Source: Lepas anatifera
Lineage: Eukaryota; Arthropoda; Thecostraca; Lepadidae
Direction: 5' to 3'
Length of the DNA stretch: 64,000 bases
Assembly (NCBI GenBank): GCA_034440635.1
Contig: JAOTON010002098.1
Span: 310,001 to 374,000, forward strand
The position numbers and the translations under genes were made by a program. The notes beneath the pieces are model-generated. The model was not told the origin of the DNA, ran no database searches, and worked only from the letters and a program-made list of their open reading frames with translations. Below are positions 48,331-60,479 of the stretch, in pieces; position 1 is the first letter of the stretch; every line of letters begins with the position of its first letter.

Positions 48331-48582
48331 AGGGGGGGCAAGAGGGGGACGTGCCCCCCCTCCCCTGATCGACCCTCGACGCCCCCTGAAAGGTCGATGG
48401 CGCCCCCCTGAAATGTCGCTTCCAGCCCCCCAGGATAAGAAAGTCGGCGCCCACCGACAGGATTTGGCGCCCACCTGATAGGTTTTGCCGGTCATAAGTG
48501 GCGCCCCCTGGTCCGGATGACGCCCCCCCGGGAAGGTGCCCCCCTCCCGATCGGCAATCCTGGATCCGCCTATGAAAGGGGG
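48310..48582 (-). mobile_element. hAT-type MITE with perfect 8-bp target duplication
   Basis: The element at 48318-48574 (257 bp) has ends CATAGGCGGATCCAGG and CCTGGATCCGCCTATG, an inverted repeat of 16 perfect bases. AAAGGGGG flanks both sides (48310-48317 and 48575-48582). The interior is rich in GGCGCCCCC. It belongs to the same family as 38642 and 48788. Confidence 0.92.
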
Positions 48583-48779
48583 CACGTGTCCCCCCCATCA
48601 ACCCTTGGTGCCCCCAGAAAGGTCGATGGCGCCTCCTGAAATGTTGCTTCCCAACCCCCCCGCCCCCCAGGATGTGGGGGACCCGCAATGTTTCATTTAT
48701 TGATCGTGAAATATATTGTCAGACTGAATAGTTTGCGAGTCACCTATTGTTTACGTGCGTTTGGGTTCAACGAAACGCC

Positions 48780-49024
48780 CACCAGACCATAGGCGGATCC
48801 AGGGGGCAAAAAGGGCATGTGCCCCTATTCGACCCTTGGTGCCCCCTGAAATGGTCACGGCGCCCCCTGAAATGCTACTTCCCATCCCCCCTCCCAGGAT
48901 GCGAAAATTTTGCGCCAACCTGATAGGTTTTGCCGGTCAAAAGTGCCGCCCCCTGGTCCGGATGGCGCCCCTCCCCCCGAGGTGTCCCCCGATCGGCAAT
49001 CCTGGATCCTGTTATGCATCAGAC
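48780..49024 (-). mobile_element. hAT-type MITE, same family
   Basis: The element at 48788-49016 has ends CATAGGCGGATCCAGG and CCTGGATCCTGTTATG. The flanks CACCAGAC and CATCAGAC match at seven of eight bases. Non-coding. Confidence 0.85.
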
Positions 49025-49443
49025 GGAGGGTTTTGCAGTGCTTAAGTTCAGTCCAAGGAGGCGGTCGCCCCCACCGCCCAACCTTGAATCCGCGCGCAGG
49101 GGGGACAGTGCTGAGTAGGTACGAACGAGGCAGTAGCCATGGAATTAGTGGAAAGGGGAGGCAGGAATAGATCCGGGATTTCCTCAAGAAAGGGTGAGGG
49201 GCGGATAGTAACCTAGGGGCACATTTCTGGATGCTCCTGTATTAGGGCCAGGGGTTCCAGTCATTTTTCATTCAATGACCGTGAAGCTGTATGCCCAGGT
49301 CTTGAAATAGCCTCCGGCTATTTATTTACTTTAGGCACTCTGACATTTCGGGGAGAGGATGTTTAAGCCTCATAGCAACCCTTGCATCCGTGACTGCAGT
49401 AGTGTCTTTTGTGCCCACTTGGACAATGCACACCTCTGCAATT

Positions 49444-50692
49444 TTAACCCTATTTCCGTCAGGCTCCCGGCTACCCCTATTTCCGGCAGGGGGGGCAATA
49501 TCGGCCCCCCTAAGATCTCGTAATCTAACCGGCCGATTTTGAAAATTCAAAGTGCTATAGATTCCCCTGACGCTAAACTTTATTTTGAAAAAAGAAAATT
49601 TCAAAATTTTGATTTTTAAGGAGAAGGTCGTGCAAAATATACAATTTTTGTGTATTTTTTAGATTTTCCATAACCCTTGTCTCTGTTGTACGATTTTCAC
49701 AAAACTAGTTCAGATTTACAAATAATTGACCCAAAATTGTCATATACTCGAGTTACGCAAAAATTCGAAATTCAATGGCAGTTCCAGGACCAGGACTATG
49801 AGGGGAAATATATACAACCTAAAAAGTTTTTGTTACGCGGATTAGAAGCCGTGATATACTGCTTGGCATCTTTGACACATAAATAAATTAAAAAAAGTGA
49901 AAAACTCATCAGGGGCGGATGCAGTAAGGTAAAACAGTGGGGTAAAATACATACCAACAATATGCGAGTGGTATGCATGAGTATATTAGTCCCTCGACTA
50001 GTTGAAATTTATTTCTGATAATTTTTACCCTCCCATGGCAGCTCTGGGAAAGGGGGTGACATAGGCGGATCAAGGACTCTCGTCGTGGGGGGCGGGTGGG
50101 GGTGATTGGAAACACATTTTTAATATACAACGATATTGAGTCGCGGCGGTGATACTGGCTGGGAATATGCATTTTGAAAATGTGTAGTGACTGGACACGC
50201 CTCTGGTAATCTAGAATTTGGTTATAACTATTTTGAATTTTCATATACCCAATTGTATTCGCCCTGGCACGGCTGTAAGCAGTCTTCTCACTTACTAACG
50301 TTTAGTCCTTCCTGATAACATTCCCCCCATTTTGAACTGCTGTAACCGCCCCTGATGAATACAAATAGTGACAATTGTGAATGCACTATCATCTCACATA
50401 AAAATGATATAATAAAACCATATAACTGGTATCAGGATCAGCAGAGACGGCTTCCTTTTACAAAGAACCCATCGCATACGATAATACTTGGTTTGTGGAT
50501 AGAACCTCCCCAAAACCCAGCCATAGCTCCACCCCTGGTAAATATATAATATTGACAATTTCAGAAAACCTGCCTGTACTAGTTTTAGGAAAAGTCAGGA
50601 AGTTTCAAAGTTCTATCGCAAGTCGTTTCGGAGATATTCTTGAAAAACCTGAGGGGGGGCAATATTAGCCCCCCTGCCGGAAATAGGGTTAA
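49444..50692 (-). mobile_element. piggyBac-like non-autonomous transposon, copy 2 (inverted)
   Basis: The 1,241-bp element (49448-50688) is flanked by TTAA on both sides (49444-49447 and 50689-50692). The ends are CCCTATTTCCGTCAGG and CCGGAAATAGGG. It is a full-length relative of 11261-12487 in opposite orientation, with high similarity throughout and small indels. It has no transposase. It sits inside the 6.27-kb TTAA composite. Confidence 0.87.
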
Positions 50693-51883
50693 GGAGGCTC
50701 TACCCAGAGAGAACCATGAAACAACCACTGTAAAAATTAAAACCTTTTCATTCCCATTTCTTATCACCCTTTGTTTTCAATTTGTTTCCAAAGAGTGCAC
50801 AATCCACAAGTCAGCAGTGCTTTGCTCAGACTGCCCTCAGAGCTGGCATATGCTCCACAAAACGTCGCCTTTATTGTCATCGTGTAGACGGTACAAAGGC
50901 TGCAGATTATGCTCGCTGATACCTAGGATTGCGCATCAATAGTTTTGGAGATACCAACCCCGGTTTGACTGCAAACATTTTCGTTAGTTTTTGCTTTTTC
51001 TAATACAAATATACGACACCAAAACATTCTTGAAAACAGCGCAGCAAAGGGGGTTTTGAGTCGCCACTAACCATGTTCTGGATGGGCAAAAACAAAAAAA
51101 TATAGGATCATATCCCCTAACCCGGAGAAGTTGCCGGAAAATAATACATGTTCTTGCCCACGCGATTTGGGAACCACCACAAAACCAACATTCATAACAA
51201 TATTGAAATTAAAAAATTAATGCCCAGCAACTCTGCTTGGAATATGGTAGCACCTCCTTGGGGTTTCCCGAAAACTTCAGATTTTTAATATGTGCGCGTG
51301 CGCACGAGAGGTGTGTACCTACTAGTGATAGACACAATCCATACATATTGTTGGTAAAAATATGCATATCAAATTTCAGTCTAATCGGCTCAGTAGTTTC
51401 TGAGATAGCGAATAGGAGTGTGCACGTGCGCACGTGATGGAAAACCCCTAAATGTAACTAATACCGTCTTGTTCTAAGATCAGTCAGAATATATGGCGTA
51501 AACTGTATCGCGATCGGATTCATAGTTTTGGAATTATCGAAGGCCCAGGGGAATGAAATATGCTCACCCCCCCCGTTTACTTGCGCGTGAGTGATTTGAC
51601 TTAAGACCAAATCAACATTTGCCTAATAACTCACAGCAGTGGTCTCCCCTACACACCAAGTTTCGGCCTATTCAGATCACCCAAAACCGAGTTATGACGT
51701 AATAAGTGACGGAAATCTGGTGATTTGACATGCCCATGGTTTTTCACGCGCCACGAGCTTCGCTAGCACCCCACCCATCTTTGATATGTTCAGTCAGTAA
51801 TTGAATTGGTCAGGCTATAACGCAGTGAATACTCCGTCAAGGTATGTTGCATCCTTTGGGAGATATAATATTTGTATTTGCAC

Positions 51884-51945
51884 GACGGTCGGGCCAAGTC
51901 GGGTCGGGTCGGGCCGGGCCGAGCCGAGCCGAGCCGTATCGCTCA
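51884..51945. repeat. GGGTC/CCGAG-rich simple repeat
   Basis: GTCGGGTCGGGTCGGGCCGG grades into GAGCCGAGCCGAGCC. Small antisense frames over it are spurious. Confidence 0.85.
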
Positions 51946-52132
51946 TAGGTAAATTGTATAAATGTGAAGGGAGATGCCTGGCTGGGTAATCGCAAAACAA
52001 CTTAAACCAATATCACGGCTTGAAAAGTAATTCACCCAGCCACAAGCGGGGATGCCACTGATTAGTTCACCTTCTACCTCTGTCTCAAAGTAAAAAAGCG
52101 CTAATCAGTTCTGAAGTGAGGCTCTAAGGCAG

Positions 52133-52192
52133 TGACGTCATACTCATTACGTCATGAATCTATCCTCATACGTCACCTAGTGTGACATCATA
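52133..52192. promoter_or_regulatory. Cluster of CRE-like motifs in the right arm of the TTAA composite
   Basis: TGACGTCA (52133-52140), TTACGTCA (52147-52154), TACGTCA (about 52169) and TGACATCA (about 52183) fall within 60 bp. The left arm has TGACGTCA at 46875 and TGATGTCA shortly after. Motifs are seen; binding is not shown. Confidence 0.35.
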
Positions 52193-53007
52193 TTACGCCG
52201 GCGTTCTGGGCAGAAAAATTATGCTACGTGAGGATTAGCCTTATATCAAAGGGTTACAAAAAGTTGTTTTAGAAGTCCTATTCTCATTTTTGCGAATTCG
52301 GCCTGCAAATGCCTTAAAATTGCTCTCAAAGTCAACATTTCTAGACGACTTTACCGGTACACCTCATATCGATGTTTATGACGTCCACATGGCTAAGGCT
52401 ATCAATTTCTCTAAGAATTAGGCCATATCTATCCTAAACAGTGATGTAGAACTTTGGGCTACTCCAGAAAAAATTACTTTAGAAAAACAACATTCCAAAA
52501 CTCTTTAAAACAGAAATATATGGCTTAAAAGAAATCACAATTAACCAATCAGAAGCCTAGGAATTCTCAAACCGGGGTCACGTGACCTATCTGACGCAAA
52601 AGTTTTGTCATCCTGGGGCGGAAGCAGAAAATGGCTCAAGACCCGAGGTACGAAACCGCTGAAGACTTGAGTAATTATGTTTTTTCCCGTTTTTAGGGCA
52701 AACTTATTCATTTTGGAATTTTTGAAAGCTTTCTAAAATTAATTCAAATACAAATACAGGAGGGCAAACATTTGTATTATAAAAAAACATTATTTTTCAT
52801 TTTTAAATAGTTTTCGAAAAGTAACTGATGGGTATGGGCATGGGCAAGTGATGGGCATTTTATCGAAACTGTTAACCTATTTCGATAATAAGTGAGTGGC
52901 CTCCCAAAATTTTGCCGAAGATACAAAAATAATTGATAGTTTCGTTATCAGGATTTTTCAAATAGCAAGAAACCACAATAATAATTTTTTCGCGTATCTC
53001 CCTTTAA

Positions 53008-54634
53008 ATAAGTCGCATTCTTGAACTTCGCGGAAATTACGGCTCTGCTGAGCTGGATCCAAAGAGAGGGAGTAAAGCCAAATCCGGACAATTACATGGT
53101 TAAAAAGACAAAATTTACTTTCCACTGGGCTCCTTACACGTCTGCCTCGCTGGCCACTGGTCTTTCAACTTTCCACTGAAATTAAAATTCCGAACTGTCA
53201 CGTGCCGACCTTAACTGTTAAGTAAAGGTATCTTGCGTGCCGACAGCAACAATAACATTACCGGACGGTTCCTCTGGTTACGGAGTTCAGCAACCTTGAA
53301 AGATTATAGGTACGCAAAGAAGTGTGTCAGTGCCCGAAATTTAACTGATTTGTGGTTTTGAACGATTAGAAATTCTAATATTACCCTCCGTCCCAGTCAT
53401 ATTGGTTAAACATTGATAAAATCAAATTTTGTATCTTATTACTTACAGCCTAAAACGCCAGCGCCGAAGTGGCCAGTGGCCAAAAAGCAAACTTCTGATA
53501 TATACGCGATCAACAGATAGAAGCACCTGGCGGTGATCGAACTGAATCGATCAGCTGGGCACTGCATCTGTGCAGTGCTGGGCACTGCATTGGCGCCTCT
53601 GTGCACTGCATCCTCATTTGGATCCCCTGTCTCAGGTGGCTGAAGACGCCTTTGGCCATTTCCAAATTAAACCCCATATTCTCGATGTCCTGAACGCGCC
53701 TATGTGGATTACATCCCATCTACACCACAATTCTGGAGTACCTAAGAACGCTTCTGCGTAGGTACTGCACCCACCTTTGAAGTGTTTTCTATATTCATGT
53801 TCATGATTTAACATTGAATAATTTTTGAAAAGCATGACTTCACAGTGAATTTGAAAATGGTCATGCAATTATTTGCTGCAAAGTCTATGACAAGTATTTC
53901 TCATGTACCACACTAAAGCACATTGTCACCAAAGACTTACCGTTCGATGTCCCGGACGTATCAACACAACACCACAGCACAAAAATGGCGTCGATGTTTG
54001 AGTTGCACTCAATTTCTTCGCCTGATCGCGCATGTGCTTTTGCCGATCAAGTAGTCCTTTTTGGCCTCAGCGGAGACCACTGGCTTGAACTTTGAGATGA
54101 GTCCAGTTTTAGGACTCGTGTGAGTCTCTTTCTGTTCTGCTCATCTGAGTTTGCTGTTGAGCGCGGTTTTAAGTATAGATTGAGACCAGACATTGGCACT
54201 GAGTCCAAAAAATCGGGAGCACGTGAGAAACGAAAGGAAACATTCTCAAACTGTTTTCTCAGTGTACCAAAATACCCAATCACTAATCAGAGTGGGGTGG
54301 GGCTACAAGCTGACAGGCATCTTTGGAGGTAAGTCTATATCCAGTACGCACTTTCACCGGCTTTATGAAAGCACACACCGCGAAATATCTTCGGCATTTC
54401 CTTGCACAGTAAGCGCACACAATCTCACAAATTCAAAAAGGAAAAAAGTGTGTGAACATTGGAAGTCCTGAAAAATTTCAGGCGGTCACTGGTTCGCTGT
54501 TGACAGCTCTCCTTTCTTTGTTTTTTTTTACTGCCAAATGGGTCGAAGCGTGAATTGTGGGTATTATATTTTTCACCTTTACTGCTCGTGCGTGTGGCTA
54601 ACATATTGCGCCTACCTTGTAAAGTGAAGGTGAC
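53008..54634. other. Intergenic DNA, no gene recognised
   Basis: Mixed sequence. A short repeated phrase, GCAGTGCTGGGCACTGCAT, lies at 53573-53592. Open frames below 100 codons only. Confidence 0.4.
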
Positions 54635-55061
54635 TTCAAGGGAATGTGGCACCTTGGTCGAATCCTGGAATTTAGTGTAATCAGGGGTATTTTAGCCGAA
54701 AATCATGGAGGCGTCCATGATTTCTCTGTAAAATTTACAATGAGCTCAATATTTTGATTTCTAAAATGTGCCTCCTCCAGGGAAAGAAAGAAATATCTAC
54801 CTGTGGATGATGTCATGATCTGGCAACCACTACCATATTCAATACGCTTCAAGGACTTCGATTGTCTGATACTCACCGTGACGCCAGCATATAACGTCAC
54901 ACCAACAGCCATGATAACTGTGGTCTGCTGCTAAGGGTACAAGTACGGAAAGTTTGAGTTTCAAGACAAATTATATGTTGAGTACCGGGTTTTCCGGCAT
55001 GCTTCACAAATTGACTATATCAGTTAAAATTCACGTTATAAAGGTGCCACATTCCCTTTAA
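54635..55061 (+). mobile_element. TTAA-type MITE (AGGGAATGTGGCACC family), copy B
   Basis: The element at 54639-55057 has the same inverted termini as the copy at 36887. TTAA follows it, and the left flank is TTCA, a single change. The interior diverges more from copies A and C than they do from each other. Confidence 0.8.
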
Positions 55062-58000
55062 TAGATTACCAAACATGGTACCTACGACACCTTCGAGAAA
55101 CAACGATGAAGAACAGTATGCAAATACATACAAACCGGAAAAAGAGCAGAAACAAAAACTCTGGTTTGATGGACGAAAAGCTACGCCATGAACTGGTGTT
55201 GCTTCTGCTAAACTCCAAAATATTCTCGTTGTTGTGATCATCCGCAAGAACGCAATAATTTTGTTTTTACACTCTATTTTCTTGGGTACTACTAGCTTCA
55301 TTTTGGAATCATATTTTACCACTGTATCGACAGTGTTAGAATACGGCGGGGCTGCACATGGGCCAGTAGACAGATACCCATCGAACTTGGTGCAGTCACA
55401 GTTTCTGAGGTGGAGTTTGCTCTGTGTTTTCCATGTTTATACATAGGTATGAAGTTATTCCAAGGAAAAGGGTAAAGAGTCGTTTGCTCTCTTCGTACGC
55501 CTATGCTACCTTGCTCTTCTCAGTTTTGTTGCTTTTGTTTATGTTAAGCATTATGCTTTAAGGCTTAAACAGTGACGAATGGGACTTCTTATCACTGTGC
55601 TTTGCCATGGCACTGCCGTATATCATTGCGTTATCAAGTCGTGTTTGAAGATGCTATCAATCGAAAAATTCACATGCCCTGGCAACAAAAAATTATGTTG
55701 GCAATCTCAAGAACATGTTTGCCCAACTATTCATAACTTAGTCACCAGGAACTCTGGGGAATCATTCCAGTTCGATTACTGTGACTTTATCGCTAAAAAA
55801 CCAGAGCAGTTCGGAGGAAGTGATTTGGAAGCAGTGTTTTCGCTACCGACCCGTAAATACTTTCAATGTTTCCAATTTTATAATGACGTTGGCTTCACCT
55901 CAGCCTTGTTTTCACCTCATTAATACCAAACTAGCTCAGTCTGCCAGAAAACATGTTGAATACCCGAAATGCCTGTGGGCGTCACCGATGTTCTCGGGCG
56001 CCCCTACTCCTCGGCTTGACTTCTCATTACGACTTGTGCCGCTCCTTTAATCGCCTCCTCCCCCTCCCCTCCTCCCCCGCGGCGACCTTTCCCGTCGCGG
56101 CGGCGTCCCTTTTGAAGACTGATTAATGATGATTCAGGTCGCAGTAGTCAGGGCGGCAGGCCGTAGTCATGGTAGCTAGTGAGATGCCAGATTTAGCAAG
56201 AAGAAGGCAAGGTGTTCCACGTAGACTAGACTGGACAGGTCTTAGAATCGGCTCACTTAGATGCAATAAACATTTTTGAACGAAACCACTATCGTCCTTA
56301 TCGTAAGAGCCTTGCAGTCTTCGAACAATCATTTTTACAAACTATTCAGTATTCTTCTAGAGTTTAACTTTGTTGAAAATGATGCATGTTTGAAGATGCT
56401 GCATCACTCACCTGGACATCTATTGTATTGATCAAATGTGGTTTGTGGAACACATGTTTGATTAAAAGCAGGCGGCGGACAATTCTCTCTCAAGGTTTTA
56501 TATCTTTTGTTATAGCATGCCGATGGGAGGTTCTTTGAACCGAAACAGATGAACAGGAAGACCCCCAAACATGACGGCTCCAAATTCCAAGAGGTCATTA
56601 ATTTTTTTGTGCGATTACCTTTCATTTTAGGTGCTACCGTATTTTACACTTAGCCTGGAACAGAATCCTCTTTCTTGGACAGCCCAAGTCTATTACCGCC
56701 GTGGCAGGTTCGCCACAAAAACTGTATTTAATAAATGAGCCCAATACGTGGCCACACACGGCGAAAGGGAGGGTGGTCGAGCTTCCGACTGGTGTGATGA
56801 CGTCAGAATGGAGAGAGAGACGCTGCGGTTAGTTGGGTGGCTCTGTCGTTAGTTGGGTGCTTGTCCTTCCCAGCTGTAGCGCAGCACCAGAATTATTTAT
56901 ATAAAGCACAATGCGAAGCGCGCTTCGACATCGTTAGGGTTGCGTATAGGCCTCGTCAACACCACCAAGAAGTGAGATGTAGCAAGGCGTGAAAAATGGG
57001 ATATTAGCAGGCCAGAAAGCGCTTAAATTCTGAACTTTATATATCGTGTGAGGGTCTTATGATACCATCACGAATAGCAGGTTTTAGCCTTTGCACTGAT
57101 TCGAATTTTCACCAGCTCTGCCTTGACAGGGACTGGAGGGGAGGTGCTGTTGTGACCTCTCTGGTGGCTCCTCCAGAACGCGACCTGGTGGTTATGGGGC
57201 TAAAACCAGTCAGTTTCTAGTAAATATATCTTATAGTTGATGCCAATATGTATGATCCTAGATCACCCTACCAGGAAAACAACACCTGATTTTAGCCTCA
57301 AACTACCAATACTCTGACGGATTCCGATCACGCTTCAAATCGGATACCAAACAGCTAATCCAAACGGCTAACTGATTCATCGTGAGAACGTGTGAACCGG
57401 ACCTGAAGGTCGCAGACGGGCAAAGGTAAACGTGGCTCACTTTGTTGACTAGTTTTTATTTTGCAGTGGTGCATTTATGGCCGCTGCATATTCGAATGGA
57501 GCGATAGAAAATATCTAAGAAATGTTCTAACGCCAAATATTTTTCCGAGCCAACAGAGTTGAAATGCAGTCTGCAGAGCGGTATTTCAACAATTGTCCTA
57601 TTGTCCCGCTATTGTCAGCTCTGACAAAGCCCCATAGAGGTGACCGGGTTTTATAGCGCTTTTCGCTTACTGTATGTTCAGTATAAGCAGCCTCGTCACT
57701 TACCAAACTGGAAATGTTCCCAGTTTCTTCAAATGATCCAGGAAAAATGACTGCTACACTCCGATCATGGCTAGTTTTCCCATGGGAAGACAACATTTTG
57801 CCTCCCCAATCGGCTTCCCAAAATCTGCTTCTATGGAGAAGAGAGTCTCTCGGAGAACCATTGTGTGAGAGGGAAGTTTTAGTGAATGTGTCTTAAGATG
57901 GTCCTCTGCTTAAATCTCGAATGCTCTGACATTGAATTTTACAATACTAACGCACGGCATTTAACTTGAGTGAATACAGAGCTTCCAACTTGATATACAG

Positions 58001-58493
58001 TTTGAATGTCCCAGTGAGTTGTTTTTGCACCCTCACTGGAGAGCGGTCTTGCACTAACGGGGACTGGAAAGGGGGCCTGGTAGGCCTCACTCCCTGAGAT
58101 CTCTAAGACCAAGACATGTCGAAACCGCCCATTTGGGTATGCATGATAGTTACGATAATCTACAGTATAGCCAACTGTCATTGACCTAGGTCAATATCTT
58201 CAGGGTCGGACGAGGTCATAAATGTCACATTTTGACCGTGCTGAGGGAACTATTGGGAAATGTCGTAATTATGCAGAAAATTTCGAGAGTATACTAAAAG
58301 CGATTAATGTCACAGAGCAAGGTACCAAAGAATCTTTTCTGATATCTTTGGGTCAAGGTCTTTCAAGATTACTGACCTATGACGCCACACTACTGTATAT
58401 TCTCTGTATCTAGCACTATAACAGCCGTTGCGTGGAAAATGACGATTGACTTAGGCCTCTGTTCGTTAACATTGACCTTTATATTGAGCTACC
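55062..58493. other. Long intergenic stretch, no gene recognised
   Basis: Open frames reach 114 codons (55579-55923, AT-rich codons, no domain). A CT/CG-rich spot lies at 56045-56105. A perfect palindrome TTGACCTAGGTCAA lies at 58181-58194. Confidence 0.4.
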
Positions 58494-58951
58494 TTAAAGG
58501 GAATGTGGCACCTTGGTCGAATCCTGGAATTTAGTGTAATTAGGCGCAGTTTTAGTAAAAAATAATGAAACCACTCATGATTTCTCTGAAAAATGTACAA
58601 TAAGCTCAATATTTGGTTTTTAAAAATACTCCTCTAGAAAAATAAATAAATATCAGACTGTGGATGATGTCACGATCTGGCAACCACTACCATACTTGAA
58701 ACGCTTCAAGGGCTTCGATTGGCTAATGCTCATCGTGACGTCAGCATATGTCGTCACACCAGTAGCTCACAACAATGGCCGCCGGCGATGGGGGGCTGAG
58801 GGGGGCTGGTGTCAGGTAGATTTTAGCTTTTTTCTACGGAAATATCGAGTTCCAAGACTAATGAAATATGGAGTACCGGGTTCTTCGACCTCCTTTACAA
58901 CTTGGCTATCTCAGTTAAAATCACGTTGTGAAGGTGCCACATTCCCTTTAA
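58494..58951 (+). mobile_element. TTAA-flanked MITE (AGGGAATGTGGCACC family), copy C
   Basis: The element at 58498-58947 (450 bp) has perfect TTAA on both sides. The interior carries ATTGG and a perfect CRE palindrome TGACGTCA at 58736-58743. Confidence 0.88.
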
Positions 58952-59045
58952 TTGTGAGGACATTGCATATTATACGTTATACTTGGTAACACCATTTGAT
59001 TGGAAGCACTGGGGTCAATGAACTTGAAAATGCTGGTATGACCTT

Positions 59046-59095
59046 AACTCGTGACCTTTGAACTTGACCTTGACCCTCACGTGAGGTGACCTCGA
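59046..59095. promoter_or_regulatory. Cluster of TGACCT/AGGTGA half-sites
   Basis: GTGACCTTTGAACTTGACCT is followed by TGACCC and AGGTGACCTCG. TGACCTTGA is the reverse complement of TCAAGGTCA, the monomer site of FTZ-F1/ERR-type nuclear receptors. It may simply be part of an old dispersed repeat. Confidence 0.25.
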
Positions 59096-59878
59096 CATAA
59101 TATCTCGTTTATATGGTGTTATGACGTCACCACTCGGTCTTCTCGGTCACCGCTCGGTGGTGCGACCGCGCAGTTGTGGTGATTTCAAGATATATTCTGA
59201 AATCCTAAAAGTGAAAAACAAGTCGACAGGTTTTCACTTTTTCATCAGTCCACTGTTACATTCTCTCAATGAGGCCAAGTTGCGTCCTTCGATTGTGAGC
59301 GGTTCACAGCCACCTTGGAAAACAAGTGGGGGGGGGGCGAGAATTTTGTTTAGCTCAGACGTGCTCAAATAAATTTGGGTATTGTAAATTAAATTCTCAA
59401 CAAGCTTTGGGTTGAAGTCGGTCCGGTTGCAACAATCGTCGAATTTCCCAAATAAGGGGCTGTTTGATGTGCCGGAATCCCATTCAACTGATAAAGAGAT
59501 TGTGCACGACCCCCATACGCCCAATACGGCCCTATACGACACCGTTGGACCCCGGGCATTGGTGCGCTGTTTAGATCCAATCGCAGATAGGTATATGTAT
59601 GTTTTCAGCATGATCAAGGTTTAAGGGTCAAGAGCTGATTGAGGACAGTTGGTTTTCTTCGAATCATCCCGTGTTCCGCTACTTTTCTGCCATGCTATCA
59701 TTGCATTCTTTCAGTAAAGCTTGACACCTCCGCAGCTGCGGAGTCATTATGGGCTGCTGAAGTGGGCGCTACCTCAGCCGCCTTTGGAACCCATCGTCTG
59801 CCGCTATTGACAAGCTTCATTAGAGAATTTGACTAAGGAAGTGGAAGGACAACCCCGGGGGAGGGGTGTCTGCGTGCC

Positions 59879-60077
59879 TCCTCGGACACTGGCGGACGCA
59901 GGACCGGGGAGGGGCTTCTGTGTGTCTCCTCGATTGGCGGACGCAGGAGCGCCGTTTGGGGGAGCGACTAGGGAAAAATTGTAAAAACATAGTCATTTTG
60001 AAGAAAAACGGCCAAAATTTCGCTATTTTCGAGGGGCCATGGTCCCCTGGCCCCCTGGATCCGCTAGTGCCCTCGGA
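59879..60077. mobile_element. 183-bp hAT-type MITE
   Basis: The element at 59887-60069 has ends CACTGGCGGACGCAGG and CCTGGATCCGCTAGTG (inverted). The flanks TCCTCGGA and CCCTCGGA match at seven of eight bases. The GGCGGACGCAGGA phrase is repeated inside, at about 59935. Confidence 0.8.
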
Positions 60078-60479
60078 TGGCTCTGGAAAATTATAATGGC
60101 TGCACTCGTGATGCTATTTTTGTACACTTTTAACCTCCGCATTGACGGGGGTTTGAGCCACCTTCGCTTTGATTGGGGGGGGGCGGGAACCCACCTCCCT
60201 CCTAAGATCTCGAGAACCACGGTAGGTAGCGAAAAACGGTAAACGGCGTTGGGTAGCCCATCCACTTCTCAATCGAAAATATTTCAACCATTGTTTTGTC
60301 AGATCACATTTTAGGTTCCGAGATGTCCAAACATGCCGTCATAGGGATAACATGTAAATTAAGTTTTTCGGTCATTACATCTGAACAAGTAAAGAAAGAG
60401 CAAAACGACTTGATTTCTATGAATCCTCGCAGCAAGCCAAATCGAATGATATATCATTTGACCTTGCTAGGTCCAATCA

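Larger units (their letters stand above)
46729..53007. mobile_element. 6.27-kb composite bounded by inverted termini and TTAA
   Basis: AGGGAGATACGCGAAAAAATT at 46733 and its reverse complement ending at 53003 form a terminal inverted repeat matching at about 27 of 28 bases. TTAA lies just outside both tips (46729-46732 and 53004-53007). Inside are MITEs at 48318 and 48788, a 274-bp tandem duplication and the second piggyBac-like copy. No transposase frame survives. A second inverted pair, CCTAATCCTCACGTAGC-like (46766-46784 versus 52223-52241), lies inside. It may be one element inflated by nested insertions, or a small parent MITE whose ends were pushed apart. Confidence 0.75.
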
